The notes under the pieces were generated by a model, which did no database searches, was not told where the DNA came from, and saw only the letters and a program-made list of their open reading frames with translations. The translations under genes were made by a program, and so were the position numbers. Shown piece after piece: positions 49,450 through 57,789 of a stretch of DNA of 64,000 nucleotides. Source of the stretch: JAGWAJ01 sp026707615 (GTDB lineage: Bacteria > Acidobacteriota > Vicinamibacteria > Vicinamibacterales > UBA8438); the NCBI GenBank assembly GCA_965207595.1, contig CBDBMW010000011.1, forward strand, positions 520,970 through 584,969, read 5' to 3'. The stretch's first letter is position 1. Every line of letters begins with the position of its first letter.

Positions 49450-49983
49450 TCAATCTCCCTTCCGGTTCCACGCCAGTCGCCCGCCGTAGACGACGACGGC
49501 GCCCATCAGGACCATGGCGGCGAACTTGGCGCCGGTCAGCACGGGCAGCGCGGGGCTCAGCGCCGAAGCTTCCGGATACGACCGCGCCGCGCGCGCGAGC
49601 ACGAAGTCCTCCAGCACCTCGGCCAGCAGGAAGAGCAGCGGCACGTACGGCAGGACGGTCGTCCTGCCGGCGGTGGCGCCGCCGCGCACCAGCAACCAGC
49701 CGATGACCAGCGCCGCGGCCCCGCCGATCAGCAGCGGCGTCAGGATGTCGAGGCGCTGGAACAGGATGTAGTCGGCGCGCCCCTCCGGGCCGATCGCGCC
49801 CAGGAACGCCATCAGCCTCTCCGGCGAGTAGCCGAGCTGCTCCTCCGGCAGCGTGCCGCCCGGCGCGAGCGCCCGCACGCGCGGGAACGGGCCGGTGCCG
49901 AACAGCAGGCCGAGCCCGGCCAGGGCGGCGACCACGGCGGCCAGGGCCCGACGGCCGGTGGCGACGCGAAGAATCCAGGGCAT
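49450..49983 (-). CDS. four-helix membrane protein, unknown
   Basis: 177 aa. Hydrophobic helices at about 12-30, 83-100, 108-128 and 145-165 surround a periplasmic loop (EEQLGYSPERLMAFLGAIGP). LPYVPLLFLLAEVLEDFVLA has buried acidic residues. I do not recognise the family. It sits between the His-brace protein and the hydrolase and probably shares their transcript. Confidence 0.7.
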   Translation of the reverse strand: MPWILRVATGRRALAAVVAALAGLGLLFGTGPFPRVRALAPGGTLPEEQLGYSPERLMAFLGAIGPEGRADYILFQRLDILTPLLIGGAAALVIGWLLVRGGATAGRTTVLPYVPLLFLLAEVLEDFVLARAARSYPEASALSPALPVLTGAKFAAMVLMGAVVVYGGRLAWNRKGD

Positions 49984-50032
49984 TGGTTGCGGCCGCCGCC
50001 GGACCGGCCCCGTGCTGTCGCCGAGGCCCAGG

Positions 50033-50080
50033 GAAGTCTGCGCGCTGCGCGAGCACCCGCAACGCAGCGGCGCAGACTTC
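50033..50080 (-). terminator. strong hairpin downstream of the His-brace gene
   Basis: GAAGTCTGCGCGCTGCG (50033-50049) pairs with CGCAGCGGCGCAGACTTC (50063-50080) with one bulged base and a 13-nt loop. It follows the stop at 50090 by 10 bp on the minus strand. There is no T run, so it may be a processing or stabilising hairpin rather than an intrinsic terminator. Confidence 0.55.
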
Positions 50081-50089
50081 GAGTGCCCG

Positions 50090-50758
50090 TCAGTTGTTGG
50101 TCATGTCCGCGGGCGCGGGCCAGCGGTCGTCGATGGGCTTGGACGGATCGGCCGTGATCTTCAGGTCGGCGCAGTGATGATAGGAATAGCCCCCCGGCAC
50201 GTTGTACACGTGGTCGGCCATGAACTGGATGACCTGCAGGGTGCACTTCTCGCAGTTGATGTTCGGAATCGGGATGTCGGCCTCCCAGGGATCCATCGGG
50301 GTCTCGGGCCGGAACGAGGCGCGCTGGTCCCCCACGGGATAGTGCGGGAACAGGCCGTCGGCGAGGACGGGGACCTGCGGCGGGCTCTGAATCACGCCCC
50401 AGACCGAGTACAGGCCCCGATCGGTCCACTTCTCGACCGCGGTGGGATCCGCCGGCAGCTCGTTGCGCGAGTTCACCGAGAGCGCGACGCGGTAGTGGCC
50501 CGAGTGGAAGATCGTCTCCTGGATCTTCAGGTGCAGATCGGTGCCGCCGGTGACCTCGGTGACGATGCCGGACAGGATCTCGCTGTTGTCCCCGTTGGGG
50601 TTGCCGCCGCACGGTCCGACCTTCTGCGGGTTGCCGAGGCGGTCCAGCACGATCCAGGGCGCCGGTTCGACGAGCTGGAAGTGCGCTTGCGCACCGGCCG
50701 CCGACATCACGAGTGCGGCGACCAGGGCGAACAGGGCAGGCAGCAGGTGACGCTTCAT
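50090..50758 (-). CDS. exported polysaccharide-monooxygenase-like protein (SCE4755 type)
   Basis: 222 aa from ATG 50758 with GAGGAGGAA upstream. The signal peptide (about 1-25) ends AAGAQA and the mature chain should begin HFQLVEPAPW, so the N-terminal residue is His, as needed for a copper His-brace. Other His residues sit in FHSGHYRVALSV, ADHVYN and YSYHHCADLKIT; Cys pairs occur in GPCGGN, NCEKC and HHC. I match it to the SCE4755 family of polysaccharide-monooxygenase-like proteins from memory. Activity is unproven in this family; copper handling is an alternative. Confidence 0.75.
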   Translation of the reverse strand: MKRHLLPALFALVAALVMSAAGAQAHFQLVEPAPWIVLDRLGNPQKVGPCGGNPNGDNSEILSGIVTEVTGGTDLHLKIQETIFHSGHYRVALSVNSRNELPADPTAVEKWTDRGLYSVWGVIQSPPQVPVLADGLFPHYPVGDQRASFRPETPMDPWEADIPIPNINCEKCTLQVIQFMADHVYNVPGGYSYHHCADLKITADPSKPIDDRWPAPADMTNN

Positions 50759-51062
50759 GTTCTCGTTCCTCCTCGATGGTGCAGGCGATTCACGGTGGCG
50801 ACCTCCGGAAGCGTGGCCACCGGGGCGATGATACGCCGAAGTGCCCCGCATTGCAGCCCTGCTCGTCAAACGCCCGGCCACACGACCGCCCCGAGCGCCC
50901 GCGCGATCGAGGACGCGGCCGCGCGCGTGGGCGCGTCGAACGTCTTGCGGAAACCCGGTCCCCAGCCCAGATGCTGAGCGGTGAACGCCACGTAGGCCGT
51001 GCTCGAGCGGATCGCGCCGTGACTCGGGACACGGGCTGCAACCGAGCCCACCGCGGCGCCGG
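50759..51062. other. 304-bp gap with a possible coding remnant
   Basis: On the minus strand, about 50866-51060 an open frame reads AYVAFTAQHLGWGPGFRKTF and on to a stop, with protein-like composition but no start codon. It may be the tail of a lost gene; I cannot assign it. The left part carries the leader of the His-brace gene. Confidence 0.35.
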
Positions 51063-52313
51063 TCAGGGTGAGGGCGACGTTGCTCGGCGGCGCGCGAGCC
51101 GGAAGTAGGCCTCGTGCGCCCCCCGCGACAGGAGCGACAATGCGTTCCCCGCGCTCAGGAACCTGCCGCGCGGCAGGAACTCCGCCGCGTCCAGGTCTTC
51201 CGTCGCGGCCAGGGCACGCTCCAGGGCGGACCTCAGCAGGGCGTGGAGACGCTGGAAGCCGAGGTCGAGCGCGCCGCATCCCAGGATGCAGGCCACGAGC
51301 ACCCCCAGCATGTTCTGCCGGTAGCCGCGCCAGCAGTCGTCGAACGTGAAGTCTCTCGCGCCCAGGCGGCAGACGATGTCGTGGTACTCCGCGAGCGCCT
51401 CGCGCTCGATGCGGCGGCGGTCGCCGGGGACGACGTTGGTTCCGAGGAAGTACGCCACGTCGTAGAGGCCGGGGCCCAGCCCGCAAGCCTGCCAGTCCAC
51501 CACCGCGAAGGCGTCCCCGGTCGCCGCGGCGCCGCGGGCCGGGTCGCCGGCGCCGGCGTCGGGGCCGAAGAAGAGATTCTCGCCCCGGTAGTCGCCGTGC
51601 ACGAGAGTCCTGGGTCCGGCAGCGACCGCACGGTAGTGCGCGGTGATCCGGGGTCCGAGGGCCTCGGCCAGCCGGCGCGTCTCCGGGGAGAAGCAGTCGC
51701 CGAAGCGTTCGAGCACGACCGGAATGCGCAGCAGGCAGGCGATCTGCAGGAAGCGCCGGATCTTCGGCGCGAAGATGTTCCTGCAACCGGCCAGGGCCGG
51801 GCTGTCGACCGCGCCCCAGAACTGCCCGTGCAGCCTGGCGATCTCCCGTACCGCGAGCCGCGCGCGGCCGGCCGGGACGCCCGCCACCTGGACCGGCACC
51901 TCCATGTCGCGCAAGTCCTCGAGCACGAGGACGAATCGGTGGGTCGCCTCGTCGAAGTCGCCGTACAGCAGGGCCGGCGAACGGATGGGCGCGAGCCGCG
52001 CCAGCCGGCGGTAGTACAGGTACTCGCGTTCGTGCATCCACATCCACTTCGCGAACCGGAACGCCCCCCGGTCCGCGGGAGGCAGCTTGACGATGACGCT
52101 GGCGGGGCTTGCGGCGAGACCGCCCTCGCCCGTCAGGTGACAGCGCAGGAGCCTTCCGAAGGCATTGGAGGCCGCCCCGAGGTCCTCGACGTCGACCTCC
52201 CGTATCGCCGGACACGCGGGCGCGCCCCCGGCCGCCAGCGCCAGCTGCATCCAGTCCGCGTCAATCGCGGCCGGGTCGTCCGGGAGCGGCGGGCGGGTCG
52301 GCAGGTCGCGCAC
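51063..52313 (-). CDS. phosphotransferase of the EcKinase-like/APH superfamily
   Basis: 416 aa from GTG 52313, four bases after the sensor kinase stop. Protein-kinase-like fold: SVIVKLPPADRGAFRFAKWM (Lys of the N-lobe), VLVLEDLRDME (hinge), catalytic loop RTLVHGDYRGENLFFGP and metal-binding AFAVVDWQACGLGPGLYDVA. The order and HGDYRGENL motif suit ecdysteroid-kinase-like and aminoglycoside-phosphotransferase relatives, which phosphorylate small hydroxylated molecules. Substrate unknown. Translation may be coupled to the kinase. Confidence 0.87.
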   Translation of the reverse strand: MRDLPTRPPLPDDPAAIDADWMQLALAAGGAPACPAIREVDVEDLGAASNAFGRLLRCHLTGEGGLAASPASVIVKLPPADRGAFRFAKWMWMHEREYLYYRRLARLAPIRSPALLYGDFDEATHRFVLVLEDLRDMEVPVQVAGVPAGRARLAVREIARLHGQFWGAVDSPALAGCRNIFAPKIRRFLQIACLLRIPVVLERFGDCFSPETRRLAEALGPRITAHYRAVAAGPRTLVHGDYRGENLFFGPDAGAGDPARGAAATGDAFAVVDWQACGLGPGLYDVAYFLGTNVVPGDRRRIEREALAEYHDIVCRLGARDFTFDDCWRGYRQNMLGVLVACILGCGALDLGFQRLHALLRSALERALAATEDLDAAEFLPRGRFLSAGNALSLLSRGAHEAYFRLARRRATSPSP

Positions 52314-52317
52314 GGTT

Positions 52318-54675
52318 TCACGGCTCGGCCGGCGTGGCCATGCGGTAGCCGACCCCTCGCTCGGTCAGGACGTAGGCAGGGTTGGTCGCGTCGTCGCCCA
52401 GCTTGCGGCGGAGCTTCTTCACCAGGGTCCGCACCACCGTCGAATCGGCGGCGTCCCGCCCGCCCCGGACCTGGCGCAGCAGCGCTTCGAGCGTCAGCAC
52501 CCGTCCCGCGTTGACCGAGAGCAGCCGGAGCAGCTCGTACTCGCTGGCCGTCAGCCGCACCGCGCGCCCGGCCACGGTCACCTTGCGTTGCTCGTAGTCG
52601 ATGGCCAGGTCTCCCAGCACGAAGCGCTCCGGGTCGGCCCGCCGCCGCAGCGCCGCGCGCACCCTCGCCGTCAGCTCCGTCGGCGAGAAGGGCTTCACGA
52701 TGTAGTCGGCGGCGCCGAGCTCGAGCGCCCGGGCGATCGTCTCGTCCCGGCCGTACGCGGACACGAAGATGACCGGCAGATCGGCCAGTTGGGGCACGCT
52801 CTGCATCAGCTCGATGCCGTCGGTTCCCGGGAGCACGAGGTCCAGGAGGACCAGGGCGGGCCGGTGGGTCTCGACGAGGTCGGCGAGCTGCTGCGGGTTG
52901 CCGGTCACGACCGGGGCATAGCCGGCCGGGATGAGCGCGTCCCGCACGTAGCGCAGCGTCTGCGGGTCGTCGTCGACCACCAGGATGCGCGCCGCCTCGC
53001 GTCCGGCCCCCGGCGAGGCGAAGCGGCCCGCGGCCAGGCCGGGCGCGGCGGGGCCGGCCTCTTCGGCCACCGGAATCGTGAACGTGAACCGCGTTCCCTG
53101 GCCCGCGCCGCCGCTCTCGGCCCAGATGCGGCCGCCGTGCGCCTCCACCAGCCCCTTGCAGATGGCCAGGCCCAGGCCGTAGCCCGCGGCCCCGCGGCGC
53201 CGGTCGCCGCCGGCCAGGGCGGCGTGCTTGCGGAACAGGTGCGGCAACTGGTCCGGCGGCACGCCCTGACCTTCATCGGACACCGAGATCGCCACGTGGA
53301 CCCCGTCCGGCGCCGCGGCGACGCAGATGGGTGACGTTTCGGCCGAGTGTCGCGCAGCGTTCGACAGGAGGTTGTTCAGGACCTGCACGATGCGCCGCCG
53401 GTCGGCCATCACGCGGGGCAGGCCCGGCGGCAGGTCGATGCGGACAGCCTGTCGGCCGCCGCCGCTCAGGAACGTGTTCCGCGCCCCGTCGACCAGGGTC
53501 CCCACCTCCGTCGGCTCCGGCGCGACCGACAGCGTGCCCGTCTCGATGCGTCCGGCGTCCAGCAGGTCGCTGATCAGGCCGAGCATGTGGTCTGCCTGAT
53601 CGTCGATGATGCGGTGGAACTCGCGCATCTCGGCCGGGTCCAGCTCCGGCGAGGCGCGCAGCAGCGCCGCGGCCGAGCCCTTGATCGACGTCAGCGGGGC
53701 CCGCAGCTCGTGGCTCACCATGCCCAGGAAGTCGGCCTGCAGCCGCTCCAGCTCTTCCAGGGTCGTCAGGTCCTGCATGGTGGTGACCACCGCTTCGACC
53801 GCCCCGTCCGCGGAACGGATCGGCGTGACGTTGACGAGTATCCGCACGCTGCGGCCGTCGGGAACCGAGAGCACGAGCTCCCGGGCGCGCACGGTCGTCG
53901 CCTCGCGCAACAGCCGCGCCAGGTGAGGCCCGTGGAGGGCGATCTCCCGCCCATCCGGGAACCGGCACGTCAGCGACCGCAGCAGGTCCTCCCGGGACTG
54001 GTCCGGGGAGCGCATGGAGTTGATGATCCGTCTCGCCTCCTGATTGAAGGACACCAGCTTCGTCGTCCGGGCGTCCTGGACCACGACCCCCACCGGCGAG
54101 GTCTCGATCACGGTCTCGAGGTCGGCCCGGGCCCGCTGCTCGTCGCGGTAGGTGCGGGCGTTGGCGATCGCCGTCGCCGCCTGCGACGCGAACAGGACGA
54201 GGACTTCCTCGTCCTCGCTCGTGAACGGACGCCCGCCCTTCTTGTCGCCGAGAAAGAAGTGGCCGACGTCCTCGCCCCGGTGACGCATGGGCGCGCCCTG
54301 CGCGGTCCTTGCCGGCAGCGGGTCGGCCGAGAATCCGAGCGACCGCACGTGGGCGGGGAAGTCCGCCCATCGCACCGCTTCCGGAATCTGCTGGAGGTGC
54401 TCGAACAGCCGCTGCCCGTCGGGCCACTCGGCGAGTTGCCGCTGCTCGTCGGGCGTGAAGCCGGAGCTGACGAAGTCCGCGATCTGCCGGCCCTCGTCGA
54501 TCGTCGTGATCACGGCGTAGCGAGCGTCGGTCAGCGCGCGGGCGCTCTCGACGACCTCGCGCAGGACGGTGCCGAGGTCGAGGCTGCCGCTGATGCGCAG
54601 AATGGCCTCGTTCAGCCGCGAGATGCGGTCACGGAGCGCCTGGTTCTCCCGCCGGAGGGCGTCGGAACTCCCCAT
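52318..54675 (-). CDS. GAF-PAS histidine kinase fused to receiver and OmpR-type wHTH
   Basis: 785 aa. Order: N-terminal coiled coil (1-30), GAF domain (about 35-180), PAS (about 185-310), HisKA with phospho-acceptor His in GMVSHELRAPLTSIKG (about 325), HATPase with NNLLSNAARHS, VSDEGQGVPP and GYGLGLAICKG, receiver (about 550-665) with VDDDPQTLRYV, Asp in LVLLDLVLPGTDG and Lys in YIVKPFSP, then an OmpR/PhoB winged helix (VRLTASEYELLRLLSVNAGR to ERGVGYRM). A complete two-component system is therefore in one chain. No transmembrane segment is present, so it is cytosolic; GAF/PAS may sense a ligand or redox state. Confidence 0.93.
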   Translation of the reverse strand: MGSSDALRRENQALRDRISRLNEAILRISGSLDLGTVLREVVESARALTDARYAVITTIDEGRQIADFVSSGFTPDEQRQLAEWPDGQRLFEHLQQIPEAVRWADFPAHVRSLGFSADPLPARTAQGAPMRHRGEDVGHFFLGDKKGGRPFTSEDEEVLVLFASQAATAIANARTYRDEQRARADLETVIETSPVGVVVQDARTTKLVSFNQEARRIINSMRSPDQSREDLLRSLTCRFPDGREIALHGPHLARLLREATTVRARELVLSVPDGRSVRILVNVTPIRSADGAVEAVVTTMQDLTTLEELERLQADFLGMVSHELRAPLTSIKGSAAALLRASPELDPAEMREFHRIIDDQADHMLGLISDLLDAGRIETGTLSVAPEPTEVGTLVDGARNTFLSGGGRQAVRIDLPPGLPRVMADRRRIVQVLNNLLSNAARHSAETSPICVAAAPDGVHVAISVSDEGQGVPPDQLPHLFRKHAALAGGDRRRGAAGYGLGLAICKGLVEAHGGRIWAESGGAGQGTRFTFTIPVAEEAGPAAPGLAAGRFASPGAGREAARILVVDDDPQTLRYVRDALIPAGYAPVVTGNPQQLADLVETHRPALVLLDLVLPGTDGIELMQSVPQLADLPVIFVSAYGRDETIARALELGAADYIVKPFSPTELTARVRAALRRRADPERFVLGDLAIDYEQRKVTVAGRAVRLTASEYELLRLLSVNAGRVLTLEALLRQVRGGRDAADSTVVRTLVKKLRRKLGDDATNPAYVLTERGVGYRMATPAEP

Positions 54676-54780
54676 GAGATCACCCCTGGCGGTCCGGGAC
54701 GGCAGCCCGGTCCACGTCAGGTCACGAAAGCGACGAACGGAGGGAGGAGCGGGTTGCGCACACGTCCTGACGCGGCTCCG

Positions 54781-56034
54781 TCACCGCAGCACCGGTTTGT
54801 CCAGCGCGTCCCACCCGTAGGCGCGCTGCACTCGCTCCAGCACCTCCCGGGTCACCAGCCCGCCGCCGGACGAGTTCGTCATCACGACGAGGCCGTAGCC
54901 CTTCACCTTGTGCCCGATCAGGTAGCAGACGAAGCCCCAGTTGCCGCCCGAGTGGCTGAAGTACCACCCTTCGCCCCTCTGTTCGACCTGGAAGCCTACG
55001 GCGAACGGCCCGACGCCGATCGGGCTCAGCATGGCCGCCGCCGACGAGGCGGTGAGCACCCGTTCCGGGTCGCCCCGGGCCGATCGCTGGACCTCGATGG
55101 CGAAGTGCGCCAGGTCCCTCGCGGTGGTCCAGAGACCGGCCGCCGCCAGGGCGGAGTAGACGTGCCACCGCGCGGCGCCCATGGGCTGCCCGTCGCCGCG
55201 GTGGCCACGGGCCGCGTTCGCCTCCAGTCGGGGCGGGAGCGGCTGCAGGAAGGTGCTGCGGGACATGCCGGCCGGCTCGAGCACGCTCCGTCTCAGGATC
55301 GCCGGGAAGGGCTCGCCGTAGACGTCGGTCAGCGCGAGCTGCATGATCGTGGTGCCGCCCCCGGAGTACTGCATGGCCGTGAGGGGCGTCCGCACCAGGG
55401 TCACCGGACCCACGTTGGAGGGGGCGTCGCCCCGCAGGATCTGCACCGGGGTAGGACGGGGCGCACCCGGTTCGTAGCCCGGAAAGCCATGTCCGTCGCC
55501 CAGGCCCGCGGTGTGGCTGAACAGCAGGCGCGGAGTCACCGGACGCGTTGCGGTGAAGCCGTTCCCGGGGAGCTGCCAGGACGTGAGAACCGCGTTGATG
55601 TCGTCGTCCAGCGAGAACCGGCCGTCCTCGACCGCCACGAGCGCCGCCATGGCCGTTACCGGCTTGCTGATCGACGCGGCCTGGAAGAGGGTCTCCTCGT
55701 CCACGGGCGTGCCGGTCGCGACGTCGGCGATCCCGTATCCCCGGGCCCAGTGCACCTCGAAGTCGCGGATCACCGCGACGCTCATCCCCGGGACGCCGAA
55801 CCGGTCCATCACTTCTTCGATGGTGAGGACGTCCAGACCCTGACGGCTCGGGTGCTGCACCCCTTCCACGCGGAGCTGGAAGTCGGTGGCGCTCGCCGCC
55901 TCGCCGAGCGCGGCCGGCTGGCCCTCGGTCGGCGAGGCGGCCCGTCCGGCGGGGGACGCCAGCGCGACGGTCGCGACGATAGCGAGCCAGAACGGGAGGC
56001 CCGCCGATAGCCGTCCCTTCGTCAAGCCACTCAT
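54781..56034 (-). CDS. exported serine hydrolase, beta-lactamase/class C family
   Basis: 417 aa from ATG 56034 (MSGLTKGRLSAGLPFWLAIV), with a signal peptide to about residue 33. Motifs: SxxK as ASISKPVTAMAALVAVEDGR, the YxN-like site QYSGGGTTIMQ, and HSGGNWGFVCYL as the third element. VPGMSVAVIRDFEVHWARGY is the usual start of the domain. Members are esterases, D-aminopeptidases or DD-peptidases; the YSG in place of YxN is common among esterase-type members. Confidence 0.9.
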   Translation of the reverse strand: MSGLTKGRLSAGLPFWLAIVATVALASPAGRAASPTEGQPAALGEAASATDFQLRVEGVQHPSRQGLDVLTIEEVMDRFGVPGMSVAVIRDFEVHWARGYGIADVATGTPVDEETLFQAASISKPVTAMAALVAVEDGRFSLDDDINAVLTSWQLPGNGFTATRPVTPRLLFSHTAGLGDGHGFPGYEPGAPRPTPVQILRGDAPSNVGPVTLVRTPLTAMQYSGGGTTIMQLALTDVYGEPFPAILRRSVLEPAGMSRSTFLQPLPPRLEANAARGHRGDGQPMGAARWHVYSALAAAGLWTTARDLAHFAIEVQRSARGDPERVLTASSAAAMLSPIGVGPFAVGFQVEQRGEGWYFSHSGGNWGFVCYLIGHKVKGYGLVVMTNSSGGGLVTREVLERVQRAYGWDALDKPVLR

Positions 56035-56209
56035 ACCGTCCGAGCACACAGCAGAAGCTGGTGGGTGTCGCCGGGATCGGACCAGGCGACACCCCCAGCC
56101 AGGGTCGATGTCCGCTGATTCTCTCGCATCCGGTGGCAACGGTGCGCTCGTGCGCGGCGACCCCGTCTCCAGGGGGCTGCGGCGCCGCGTTGCCTTCCCG
56201 GGACGCGCA

Positions 56210-56884
56210 TCAGTCGATGGCGAAGCAGTAGAAGAGGCCGGCCCCTCCCGTAGCCACCAGATCCGCCTGCGAGCAACCGCGGGACGGGTGGGCGGTGTTC
56301 CAGGGCGAGCCCGGCGTGGTGAAGGAGTAGCGATCGGCATGGCCGAGCATGGCGCTGCCTTCGCCGTTGCTGGTCCAGTTGCCGCACGTGCGGTCCTCGC
56401 CGGCCGGGAACGCCGTCCCGTCGAGCCGCGTGCCGGTCAGCACGTCGTGCTCGGTGAAGTCCGGATCTCCGTCGATGCGGGAGGGGAACTGCTCGCCGTT
56501 CTCGTCCAGCGTGTGGGTCCAGTTGAAGTTGGAGTTGTCGTAGTGCAGGTTCTCGACGTTGCGGGCCATGACGAGGCCCTCCGCGTTCGCCCACGGTCCT
56601 TCCCCGATCCGATCGCGTGCGTTGACGGCGTCGGGGCCCTGCGTGCTGAGGTAGGCCCGCCAGGTGCGGTCGCCGGCGTCCACCGCACCGGCCAGCATCT
56701 GGCAGTGCGCGTCCGCGCCCTCCAGCCCGCCCAGGTTTGCGCCGTCACCGGGGCCGGCACTGGTGATGAAGAAGCCCATCGGAGGCGGCTCCTGCGCCTG
56801 CTGCTGGCCCGCGACCGCCAGCCCGGACAGCACCAACGCACCGAAGATCGCCGTAGCTGCCAACCGGATTCGCCCGTTCCTCAT
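56210..56884 (-). CDS. exported DUF1554-like lectin-fold protein
   Basis: 224 aa from ATG 56884 after a GGAGAGGGAGG site. Signal peptide about 1-26. The mature part has GADAHCQMLAGAVDAGDRTW, AYLSTQGPDAVNARDRIGEG, TGTRLDGTAFPAGEDRTCGN and RGCSQADLVATGGAGLFYCF, with paired Cys. This is the pattern of DUF1554, a C-type-lectin/endostatin-like fold found in Leptospira and many environmental bacteria. Probably an extracellular or surface binding protein. No partner gene is evident. Confidence 0.75.
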   Translation of the reverse strand: MRNGRIRLAATAIFGALVLSGLAVAGQQQAQEPPPMGFFITSAGPGDGANLGGLEGADAHCQMLAGAVDAGDRTWRAYLSTQGPDAVNARDRIGEGPWANAEGLVMARNVENLHYDNSNFNWTHTLDENGEQFPSRIDGDPDFTEHDVLTGTRLDGTAFPAGEDRTCGNWTSNGEGSAMLGHADRYSFTTPGSPWNTAHPSRGCSQADLVATGGAGLFYCFAID

Positions 56885-56950
56885 TGAGGTTCCCTCCCTC
56901 TCCAGAATGACTGACGCATTCTACCCCTTGAGCGCAGCCGTTCCCGCTCC

Positions 56951-57163
56951 TCACTCGTTGCCGGTCACCACGGACCACAGGTATAGCAACATGCCGCCGC
57001 TGATGAGTACCGCGCCCGGAACGGCGAACAGGAAGAACGAGACCGGGTGGTTCCAGAAGAACGTGGCCAACTCCACGGCGAGCCCCGACGCGATCAACAG
57101 GCCCGACACCCGCAGCCGGCCGGGCAGTCCGTTCCGCAGCCGCGGCAGGGGCAATCGGCTCAT
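56951..57163 (-). CDS. small two-helix membrane protein of the cytochrome operon
   Basis: 70 aa from ATG 57163, which overlaps the cytochrome stop by 4 bp. A basic N-terminus (MSRLPLPRLRNGLPGRLRV) is followed by two helices: GLLIASGLAVELATFFW and SFFLFAVPGAVLISGGMLLY. No heme motif. It may be a membrane subunit or assembly factor for the two cytochromes; the family is unknown to me. Confidence 0.75.
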   Translation of the reverse strand: MSRLPLPRLRNGLPGRLRVSGLLIASGLAVELATFFWNHPVSFFLFAVPGAVLISGGMLLYLWSVVTGNE

Positions 57164-57777
57164 TGTGCCGTCGCCGGGTTCCAGCGCGGGAACCGGTCGA
57201 GCTGCGCCACCTCGTGCACCAGGTTGTGGCACATGACGCAGGACCTCGTTCCCTCCCGCAGGTCCCTCAGAAAGCGTGCGTGGGCGGCCTGCTCCTCGTA
57301 AGAGCGGGCGCCGTGGTGGCACGCGAGGCAGGCGCGGTTCTCGAACGGCTCGTACAGCTCGACGGAATCGGAGACCGTACCCAATGCGGTGTGCCACACG
57401 TGCCGGACGCCCCGCAGCTTGTCGTCCACGCCGCCGAACATCGTGTAGTTCGTGTGGCACGTGTAGCAGGCGCGGCCCACGGGAACGCGCCGGTTCTGGT
57501 AGTGCGCCGCCGGCAGGAACCGCGGATCGTCGATGTGCAGGCTCTCGCGCCAGGGCTCCATCCGGTGACAGGACAGGCAGAACGCCGTCGTCTTGGCCTG
57601 CTCGTAGTGGCGGACGGCGCCGCCCAGCAGCACGAGCCCCGGCAGGGCGAAGAGGGCCGCGAACGCGGCGATCCGGCCCCCGAGCGTGGCGGCTGCCTCG
57701 GGCCGGCGAACCACCACCGCGATGAGCGCGAGGGCCGCAACGGCCAGCAGGCCCAGGCTGAGGTCGGCGGCGGTCAT
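57160..57777 (-). CDS. tetraheme NapC/NirT/NrfH-type cytochrome
   Basis: 205 aa. Two N-terminal helices (about 7-23 and 34-52) precede four CxxCH sites: CLSCH, CYTCH, CLACH and CVMCH. This suits the quinol-dehydrogenase family that passes electrons from the quinone pool to periplasmic multiheme enzymes. It lies 12 bp after the octaheme cytochrome gene, the obvious partner. It has one more TM segment than classical NrfH. Confidence 0.85.
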   Translation of the reverse strand: MTAADLSLGLLAVAALALIAVVVRRPEAAATLGGRIAAFAALFALPGLVLLGGAVRHYEQAKTTAFCLSCHRMEPWRESLHIDDPRFLPAAHYQNRRVPVGRACYTCHTNYTMFGGVDDKLRGVRHVWHTALGTVSDSVELYEPFENRACLACHHGARSYEEQAAHARFLRDLREGTRSCVMCHNLVHEVAQLDRFPRWNPATAQ

Positions 57778-57789
57778 CGTCGGGGTGCG

